Assembly (NCBI GenBank): GCA_002702705.1
Contig: PABH01000073.1
Location: 126,924 to 176,090 of the forward strand
Source: Anaerolineaceae bacterium
GTDB taxonomy: Bacteria > Chloroflexota > Anaerolineae > Anaerolineales > Anaerolineaceae
Length of the DNA: 49,167 bases
Direction: 5' to 3'
Shown: piece after piece, positions 43,447 through 49,167 of the stretch
Layout of the letters: the number at the start of each line of letters is the position of its first letter
Numbering within the stretch: the stretch's first letter is position 1
The notes under the pieces: generated by a model
The model's input: only the letters and a program-made list of their open reading frames with translations
What the model was told of the DNA's origin: nothing
Databases searched by the model: none
Translations under genes and position numbers: made by a program

Positions 43447-44505
43447 ATGAAAAAGCTTCAGATTTTATTTACAGTAATCCTGATTACCAGTTTTTGGTGG
43501 GTTTTTCCTCCGAATTCAACAGGCAGCGCTGCGCCCCTACAAGAAGTTTCTGCCCAGGATTTAATTAATCTGATCAACGGCTTACGGGTCGGGCAGGGTT
43601 TGCCAGCCTTAACGGTAGACAGCACCTTAATGGCTACCGCTCAGAGCACCTCCGACACCATGGCCGTTAACGATCTGCATTGGCATATTGGCGGTGTCAG
43701 TGAACGTGTGCAGGCTGCCGGGTTCGGCGGCGGCGCAAAGGTTTGGGCTACAGAAAATTTTGCCATTGGCCCCATGACGATTGACCGTATCCAACAGGTA
43801 TGGGCTGATGAATCCCACATGATTCCAGTGGTCAACCCGGCATACACTCATATTGGTGCTGGTGTGACAGAATATAATGGGCGCGTTTGGTATATTGTGC
43901 ATGCAGCATACGTCGGTGGAGGTAGTAGTTATGTTGCACCGACCAGCGTCAGCCAACCTGGAGTACCAGCCATCACCAACACACCACCAATTTCACAAAT
44001 CGTGATCCCAGTTCAAACGGCCACCCCGAACCCGGGTGGCGCGGTAATCCATGAAGTAAAATCCGGTCAATCGCTTTGGAGTATTGCCATTGCATATGAC
44101 ACAAAAATTGCGGATTTGGTGCGTTTGAACAATCTCTCCGGAGATACACCCACGATCTATACCGGTCAAAAAATAATTGTTGTGGCCGGAGAAGCTACTG
44201 CCACACCAGATCCAAATATCACGGAAACTACAGGGCAGCCGACGGGCACTGTCATCCCAACGAGCACGCCCACCCAAATGGCGCCTACAGCCACCCGTAC
44301 AAAATTACCCACAGGGACACCGACACCACAAGTGGAAATCACAGCCGCGGTAACAGAAACGGTTACTGAAACCCCAAAAACGACGGCTGGGATTAGCCAG
44401 ATCATGATTTTTAATAACAAAACAGTCGGTATAATATTAATAAGCAGCTTGGCACTGGGAATCCTGCTGATGATTACGGGGGCAGTGCAAAAAACTAAAA
44501 ATTAA
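43447..44505 (+). CDS. Secreted CAP (SCP/PR-1) domain protein with LysM and C-terminal anchor
   Basis: 352 residues. Signal peptide ~1-27. CAP domain ~35-160 with SAQDLINLINGLRVGQGLPA at its start, the His of DLHWH, the Glu of ATENFA and the GAGV...VWYIVHAAY end. LysM ~200-245 (HEVKSGQSLWSIAIAYDTKI) for peptidoglycan binding. Thr/Pro-rich stretch ~250-315, then a C-terminal membrane helix (~326-345) and basic tail. It is likely tied to both wall and membrane. CAP activity in bacteria is poorly defined. It precedes ppk1 by 24 bp on the same strand. Confidence 0.88.
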   Translation: MKKLQILFTVILITSFWWVFPPNSTGSAAPLQEVSAQDLINLINGLRVGQGLPALTVDSTLMATAQSTSDTMAVNDLHWHIGGVSERVQAAGFGGGAKVWATENFAIGPMTIDRIQQVWADESHMIPVVNPAYTHIGAGVTEYNGRVWYIVHAAYVGGGSSYVAPTSVSQPGVPAITNTPPISQIVIPVQTATPNPGGAVIHEVKSGQSLWSIAIAYDTKIADLVRLNNLSGDTPTIYTGQKIIVVAGEATATPDPNITETTGQPTGTVIPTSTPTQMAPTATRTKLPTGTPTPQVEITAAVTETVTETPKTTAGISQIMIFNNKTVGIILISSLALGILLMITGAVQKTKN

Positions 44506-44529
44506 CCGTCCTTATTCTGGAGGAAGATC

Positions 44530-46683
44530 ATGGCTGAAACCACAATCGAGACCAAACATAACAAAGTCTTAGTCGCCGATTTAGATAACCCTAAGTATTA
44601 TATAAATCGCGAATTGGGATTGTTGTCGTTTCAGTACCGTGTTTTTGAAGAAGCACAAGACGAAAGTAATCCCTTATTAGAACGAGTTAAATTCCTCTCC
44701 ATTTTGGGTTCCAACCTGGATGAATTTTTTATGGTTCGGGTTGGCGGCTTAAGTATGCAGCACGATGCAGGGTTCTTTTCCTTAACCAAAGATGGGATGA
44801 CCCCAATCCAACAATTAACGGAAATTCGCAAGATTTCCAAAAACTTGATGACGGAAGCAAGAAATTACTGGCGAAATACGATTGTGCCGCTGCTGGATAA
44901 GGCTGGGATTCATATCCTAAATTATGAAGAATTAACAGAGCGCCAACGAAATTTTGCCAATGAATATTTTCATGAAGTGGTTTTTCCAACCCTGACGCCC
45001 CTGGCGTTTGATCCCGGTCATCCATTTCCCCACATCTCGAACCTCAGTTTAAATCTGGCTGTTTCCATTGAAGATGAAGAAGGCACAGAACATTTTGCCC
45101 GTGTTAAAGTACCGGCCTCTTTACCGCAGTTGGTTCCGATCAAACGTTCTTCCGGCGCTTATCGTAAAGACGGTTCTTTGCCACGCCACCATTATTTTGT
45201 CTGGCTCAGTCATTTAATTGGTGCAAACCTACAGCACCTTTTTCCCGGTGTTCATGTTCAAGAAGCCTACCCTTTCCACGTAACACGCAACGCGGATTTT
45301 GACTTACAGGAGTTGGAAGCATCCGATCTCTTGGAATCAATGGAGGAAAGTGTTCGCAGCCGCCGGTTTGGGAAAGTCGTGCGGCTGATGGTGCATGAAG
45401 ATATGCCCGAACACATCCAAAATTTATTGGCAGACAACTTAAACATGGATGATAAAGATATATACCCGATGGCTCTGCCGCTTAATATGCGCAGCCTGAT
45501 GGATTTACACAAACTGGAGCTACCCCATCTGAAAGACCCGCCATTTTACCAAACCAAAAGTGACCAGTTTCGCAAGGCGGGTGAACCCGATTTTAAGTCC
45601 GTTTTTTCAAAAATTCGTTCCGAAAATATTTTATTACACCATCCCTATGATTCATTCATCCCCGTCATAGATTTCTTAAAGGCCGCAGCCCGTGACCCTA
45701 ATGTTTTGGCAATTAAGATGACTCTTTACCGCGTGGGAAAAAATTCTCCCATCGTTCAGACCCTCTTGGAAGCCCGGCGTGATTATGGCAAACAAGTTGC
45801 CGTATTGGTTGAACTGAAAGCCCGCTTTGACGAAGAAAGTAATATTGGTTGGGCCCGTGCAATGGAACAAGAAGGGGTCCATGTCACCTATGGATTGGTG
45901 GGCTTAAAAACACACAGCAAAATTGCCTTAGTGGTCCGTAAAGAAGGGGAGCACATCCGGCGATATGTTCATCTCGGCACCGGCAATTACCACCACATCA
46001 CTGCCAATTTATACGAAGACATGGGGCTGTTCTTAAGTGATCCCGATATCGGGGCAGATGCTACCGATTTGTTTAACTACTTAACCGGTTACTCCCTTAA
46101 AAAAGATTATCGCAAATTGTGGATCGCACCCATTAACTTACGCGAGCAATTTGAAGCCATGATTGATCAAGAGACCCAACTCCAGTTAAACGGAACCCAG
46201 GGTCATCTCATTTTTAAAATGAACTCACTCGTAGACCCGCGCATCATTAAAAAACTTTACCAGGCTTCGCAGGCTGGTGTAAAAGTCGATTTAATCATAC
46301 GTGGTATATGCAGCTTACGCCCTGGCATCCCTGGATTAAGCGAAAATATTCGCGTCATCAGCATTTTGGGCCGTTTTTTGGAACACAGCCGCATTTATTA
46401 TTTCCACAATGGCGGGGATGAAAAACTCTATATGGGCAGTGCGGATTTAATGCCGCGTAACTTAAACTCTCGGGTGGAAATTTTATTCCCAATTGAGTAC
46501 CGCCATCTGGTACGGCAAGTGCGGAATAATATCCTTGAAGTTTATTTAAACGATAATGTGAAAGCCCGTATCATGAAATCGGATGGCAGTTATACACGCC
46601 AATCACCGCCGGATGGACGCTCTGCTAAAAATGCACAGCTTATCTTCATTCGCCGGGCAAACCGCGCCCGGAAAAAACGGTAA
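44530..46683 (+). CDS. ppk1: Polyphosphate kinase 1
   Basis: 717 residues, full length. N-terminal domain YYINRELGLLSFQYRVFEEA and ILGSNLDEFFMVRV, then the two phospholipase-D-like catalytic halves. GLKTHSKIALVVR near 457-469 carries the phosphorylated His; HLGTGNYHHITANLYEDMG lies near 481; FLEHSRIYYF near 615-624 carries the second catalytic His. It builds inorganic polyphosphate from ATP and reverses the reaction at low ATP. GGAGG RBS seven nt before the ATG. The gene follows the CAP-LysM gene by 24 bp. No exopolyphosphatase is nearby. Confidence 0.96.
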   Translation: MAETTIETKHNKVLVADLDNPKYYINRELGLLSFQYRVFEEAQDESNPLLERVKFLSILGSNLDEFFMVRVGGLSMQHDAGFFSLTKDGMTPIQQLTEIRKISKNLMTEARNYWRNTIVPLLDKAGIHILNYEELTERQRNFANEYFHEVVFPTLTPLAFDPGHPFPHISNLSLNLAVSIEDEEGTEHFARVKVPASLPQLVPIKRSSGAYRKDGSLPRHHYFVWLSHLIGANLQHLFPGVHVQEAYPFHVTRNADFDLQELEASDLLESMEESVRSRRFGKVVRLMVHEDMPEHIQNLLADNLNMDDKDIYPMALPLNMRSLMDLHKLELPHLKDPPFYQTKSDQFRKAGEPDFKSVFSKIRSENILLHHPYDSFIPVIDFLKAAARDPNVLAIKMTLYRVGKNSPIVQTLLEARRDYGKQVAVLVELKARFDEESNIGWARAMEQEGVHVTYGLVGLKTHSKIALVVRKEGEHIRRYVHLGTGNYHHITANLYEDMGLFLSDPDIGADATDLFNYLTGYSLKKDYRKLWIAPINLREQFEAMIDQETQLQLNGTQGHLIFKMNSLVDPRIIKKLYQASQAGVKVDLIIRGICSLRPGIPGLSENIRVISILGRFLEHSRIYYFHNGGDEKLYMGSADLMPRNLNSRVEILFPIEYRHLVRQVRNNILEVYLNDNVKARIMKSDGSYTRQSPPDGRSAKNAQLIFIRRANRARKKR

Positions 46684-46720
46684 GGGCAGTCCCTACTGAC
46701 TGCACCACAAGGAGGAATTT

Positions 46721-47734
46721 ATGAACGTTTTACCCGTATCACAATATTACCAACCACAAGAAAACCGGTATGAACAAATTCAATACCGGCGTTGTGGGCG
46801 CAGTGGTATTCAATTACCATTGGTTTCATTAGGATTCTGGCACAATTTTGGTGGCGTCGACACCCTCGAAAACAGCCGAGCCATGGTTCGAACCGCATTT
46901 GATCTGGGAATCACCCACTTTGACCTGGCAAACAACTACGGCCCCCCGCCAGGCAGCGCAGAAGAGACCTTTGGGCAAATTTTACAAAAAGACTTTCGCC
47001 CTTTCCGTGATGAAATGATCATTTCCAGCAAAGCCGGCTATTATATGTGGCCTGGTCCGTATGGTGATTTTGGTTCACGGAAATACCTGGTTTCCAGCCT
47101 CGATCAAAGCCTGAAACGAATGGGACTGGATTATGTGGATATTTTTTACCACCACCGGCCAGACCCGGATACGCCACTCGAAGAAACCATGCGCGCTTTA
47201 GACTTCATTGTACGCAGTGGGCGGGCGCTGTATGTGGGAATTTCCAACTACCGTGCTGAAGATGCCGCAAAAGCCATTAAAATCCTTGCCGATTTAGGCA
47301 CCCCCTGCCTCATTCACCAACCGAATTACAATATGTTTGACCGTTGGATTGAAAGCGGCCTTCTCAAGGTGTTGGATAATAATGGGGTTGGCTGCATTGT
47401 TTTTTCCCCGCTGGCGCAAGGTCTGCTGACCAATAAATATCTGAACGGTATCCCGGAAGATTCACGAGCCGCTAAACCATCCATCTTTTTACAACCCGAA
47501 CACGTTACCGATCCGGTCATTAACAAGGTCAAAAAATTAAATAAAATTGCCCAGGATCATGGTTTAAGCATGGCGCAGATGGCGATCAATTGGACCTTAC
47601 GGAAACCCGTTGTGACGTCAGCATTAATTGGCGCTTCACGGCCTTCCCAGATTGAAGAAATCGTAAAAGGAACCCAACGTCAGAGTTTCTCTGAAGAAAG
47701 CCTACAAGAAATCGAAAATATCCTGGCTGAATAA
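46721..47734 (+). CDS. Aldo/keto reductase (YghZ/Kv-beta-like group)
   Basis: 337 residues, TIM-barrel NADPH-dependent oxidoreductase. The tetrad is visible: Asp and Tyr in HFDLANNYGPPPGSAEETFG, Lys in ISSKAGYYMW, His in FYHHRPDPDTPLEETM. The MWPGPYGDFGSRKYL block and GISNYRAEDA are typical of the YghZ (glyceraldehyde-3-phosphate/methylglyoxal reductase) group. AGGAGG RBS. Its stop overlaps the next start (TAATG), so the small phosphatase-like gene is co-translated. Confidence 0.9.
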   Translation: MNVLPVSQYYQPQENRYEQIQYRRCGRSGIQLPLVSLGFWHNFGGVDTLENSRAMVRTAFDLGITHFDLANNYGPPPGSAEETFGQILQKDFRPFRDEMIISSKAGYYMWPGPYGDFGSRKYLVSSLDQSLKRMGLDYVDIFYHHRPDPDTPLEETMRALDFIVRSGRALYVGISNYRAEDAAKAIKILADLGTPCLIHQPNYNMFDRWIESGLLKVLDNNGVGCIVFSPLAQGLLTNKYLNGIPEDSRAAKPSIFLQPEHVTDPVINKVKKLNKIAQDHGLSMAQMAINWTLRKPVVTSALIGASRPSQIEEIVKGTQRQSFSEESLQEIENILAE

Positions 47735-48180
47735 TGTCGCTTGATTTACAAAAAATCACCAATTTCTTAACGATCTCGGAATCCCTGGCCAGTGCCGGAC
47801 AACCGGACGAAAACCAATTAGGTTCGCTTAGGGATTCCGGTTATCACGTGGTGATTAACCTGGCATTAAAAGATTCCCCTCAGGCGCTGCCGGATGAAGA
47901 AAAAACCGTTACGGATTTAGGATTGACGTATATTCACATCCCTGTCATTTGGGAGGCACCCACCAGGAAAAACCTGCAGCAGTTTTTTGAAACCATGCAG
48001 CAGTTTCAGGACAAAAAAATTTTTGTGCATTGTGTATTAAATATGCGGGTATCCGCCTTTATTTTCCTCTACCGGGTAAACATCTTAAAAGAAACCGAGG
48101 AAATTGCCCGTCAGGATATGCTTAAAATCTGGCAGCCGGATGAAATATGGCAAAAATTTATAAACGACAATTTATCTTGA
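47734..48180 (+). CDS. Small protein-tyrosine-phosphatase-like protein
   Basis: 148 residues. The FLTISESLASAGQPDENQLG opening and GYHVVINLALKD strand match the dual-specificity/DUF442-like phosphatase fold. The P-loop reads FVHCVLNMRVSAF: Cys then only four residues to Arg (CX4R), one fewer than the standard CX5R, which is a known variant of this subgroup as far as I recall. The start overlaps the aldo/keto reductase stop by 1 nt. Whether it is a phosphatase or a binding protein is open. Confidence 0.65.
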   Translation: MSLDLQKITNFLTISESLASAGQPDENQLGSLRDSGYHVVINLALKDSPQALPDEEKTVTDLGLTYIHIPVIWEAPTRKNLQQFFETMQQFQDKKIFVHCVLNMRVSAFIFLYRVNILKETEEIARQDMLKIWQPDEIWQKFINDNLS

Positions 48181-48182
48181 TA

Positions 48183-48214
48183 AAACTGCGGAGGTTTCAA
48201 AATCTCCGCAGTTT
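48183..48214. terminator. Bidirectional terminator
   Basis: AAACTGCGGAG / CTCCGCAGTTT stem (11 bp) followed by seven T on the plus strand; shared by the converging phosphatase-like and ArsR genes. Confidence 0.92.
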
Positions 48215-48216
48215 TT

Positions 48217-48795
48217 TTATTCTTCCTTCAACAACCAATAGCTTTTCCCTCCCGCTTCACGCGCCATAAATTTAAACTCAATCAATTCACGTCGCAAATA
48301 AGCATAATCCTCATGGTAACGTTCCAAAATCTCATTTACTTCTTTCTCGCTGTAGGTGCGATCGGGTTTGAAATCGCGGACAACGTACTTTAAGATCGCC
48401 AGCATTTTTTTCTGCTGGGTTGGAATCGCTTTAATGGTTCCATTGGGATTGGTGTAGTTGCGGACCACCTTACTATCGTAGGCATCCAAATCAATTTCCG
48501 CTGTCACTTCCGGCAGGGTTTCTTTGGAAAGAATTTCCTTTGATAAACTTTCCAAGCGTTCCTCATTCAGATGGTAAACATTATAGTAACTTTCAGCCCG
48601 AGCACTCACCAATCCGGTCTTACTCAATTTGGACAGGTGATGCGAAACGGTGGAGGAACTGATCCCTAACATCTCCGCGATTTGTTCTACAGATAAATCC
48701 TGCTGGGCAAGCAGGCCAATAATTTTTAAGCGGTTGGCATCCGCCAGCGCCTTAAAAAAATTCAACAATTCCTGAATTTTCATTTCGTCATTCAT
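48217..48795 (-). CDS. ArsR-family regulator with C-terminal DUF2087 domain
   Basis: 192 residues from the ATG at 48795 (GGAG six nt upstream; an ATG four codons earlier overlaps that GGAG). Winged helix at about 5-80: FFKALADANRLKIIGLLAQQ, then SVEQIAEMLGISSSTVSHHL as recognition helix. The C-terminal DUF2087 (~115-190) has YSEKEVNEIL and the terminal YAYLRRELIEFKFMAREAGG block. There is no CxC metal site near the DNA-binding part, so it is not a typical metal sensor. A near-consensus promoter overlaps a GATAATTATC palindrome, which suggests autorepression. Confidence 0.88.
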   Translation of the reverse strand: MNDEMKIQELLNFFKALADANRLKIIGLLAQQDLSVEQIAEMLGISSSTVSHHLSKLSKTGLVSARAESYYNVYHLNEERLESLSKEILSKETLPEVTAEIDLDAYDSKVVRNYTNPNGTIKAIPTQQKKMLAILKYVVRDFKPDRTYSEKEVNEILERYHEDYAYLRRELIEFKFMAREAGGKSYWLLKEE

Positions 48796-48814
48796 AACAA
48801 TCTCCATGGTTTTA

Positions 48815-48862
48815 AATTGATAATTATCGAATTAATTATATACTTATAATAAAATATGTCAA
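48815..48862 (-). promoter_or_regulatory. Promoter and operator of the ArsR gene
   Basis: TTGACA (48862-48857), 16-bp spacer, TATAAT (48840-48835) on the minus strand. The palindrome GATAATTATC (48819-48828), within the wider TCGATAATTATCAA, lies at the expected start site. Confidence 0.85.
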
Positions 48863-49007
48863 GGGAACGAAGTCCATTCTTTCTGCCTGAATTTAGGGGT
48901 AAGTGATTCTGAAATTCGGTATGAACTTTTTTCCAATGATTGCAGAAGATATATTAATGTTTTGCATTTTTGCCATTTTTTGTGACCAATACCAAAAAAA
49001 TTTAAAT

Positions 49008-49106
49008 AACGTCAGTTTTGGTTTAGCTCTTTTTGTCATCGCGAGACCCCGCAAGGGGGTCTCGCGATCTATTGAGCTGTGATTTTAGATTGCTTCGCTT
49101 CGCTAC
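49008..49106 (+). repeat. Dispersed palindromic repeat, copy 3
   Basis: AACGTCAGTTTTGGTTTAGC, then TCGCGAGACCCC-GCAAG-GGGGTCTCGCGA (49039-49067, perfect 12-bp stem), CTATTGAGCTGTGATTTTAG and TTGCTTCGCTTCGCT. Same family as 16438-16609 and 36295-36437. The remaining bases to the window end (49107-49167) and 48863-49007 show nothing else. Confidence 0.8.
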
Positions 49107-49167
49107 TAAGAAACTAGAAAATTTCTCCCTTGTTTCTTTCCTTATATAGGTTAGGGTATCCCTAACG

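Overview
This window reads like a chromosomal segment of a Chloroflexota bacterium, most plausibly Anaerolineae-like. That placement is inferred from gene content, not from a phylogenetic marker search. The evidence is a mix of many small lipoproteins and single-span secreted proteins with Thr/Pro-rich linkers, a ROK/ABC/GH66/GH15 sugar locus, DUF3054, an ECF sigma/anti-sigma pair, a T-box on serS and an S-box on metK. No rRNA, tRNA, CRISPR or prophage genes were seen. Sigma70-type promoters are easy to read (TTGACA-16/17-TATAAT in front of serS, metK, the ROK gene and the ArsR gene), and several genes have the -10 box so close to the ATG that their mRNAs should be leaderless.

Layout. 1-2.4 kb: the tail of a partial gene, a MntA/HepT (MNT-HEPN) toxin-antitoxin pair and a Fic AMP-transferase preceded by an array of TGATAATAA half-sites. 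2.5-5 kb: an ion channel, a lipoprotein, a DUF427 protein and a membrane-anchored thioredoxin-fold protein. 5.2-8.5 kb: a SWIM-SNF2 helicase. 8.5-10.95 kb: a tandem array of ~135-bp repeats with GTTGGGC/GCCCAAC ends, into which a complete IS110-family element (8658-10429) has inserted. 10.9-16.4 kb: a membrane-anchored hypothetical protein, serS with its T-box leader, then a DAGK-like lipid kinase followed by two PAP2 phosphatases. 16.6-24 kb: a minus-strand locus for alpha-1,6-glucan (dextran/isomaltooligosaccharide) use: ROK regulator, solute-binding lipoprotein, two permeases, surface GH66 and cytoplasmic GH15. 24-32 kb: a ConA-fold protein, a UbiA/MenA prenyltransferase, DUF429, DUF3054, ECF sigma, anti-sigma, NUDIX and FtsK. 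32-36 kb: AlkC-like repair protein, metK with SAM-I riboswitch, and a HAD phosphatase. 36.4-49 kb: RNase Z, adenosine-specific kinase family, ConA-domain lipoprotein, nicotinamidase-like hydrolase, a large TPR/WD40 membrane protein, a CAP-LysM protein, polyphosphate kinase, an aldo/keto reductase, a small phosphatase-like protein and an ArsR-DUF2087 regulator.

The most interesting object is the IS110 element. Its insertion can be reconstructed to the base (core dinucleotide CT on the transposase strand). The noncoding end upstream of the transposase folds by eye into a 5' hairpin plus two loops, as expected of an IS110 bridge RNA. The first loop carries an 8-nt match to the left half of the very target that was hit, plus a 4-nt complement to the right half. 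Joining the right end to the left end, as in the circular intermediate, would create a TTGACT-17-TATAAT promoter for that RNA that is absent in the integrated state. Intact copies of the same target remain in the flanking repeats.

Other points: a Fic promoter with five half-sites; a perfect 12-bp hairpin between the binding-protein and permease genes of the sugar locus; a motif shared by the ROK promoter and the binding-protein leader; a family of REP-like palindromic repeats at 16.4, 36.3 and 49.0 kb; and an unidentified structured stretch at 32.04-32.28 kb.
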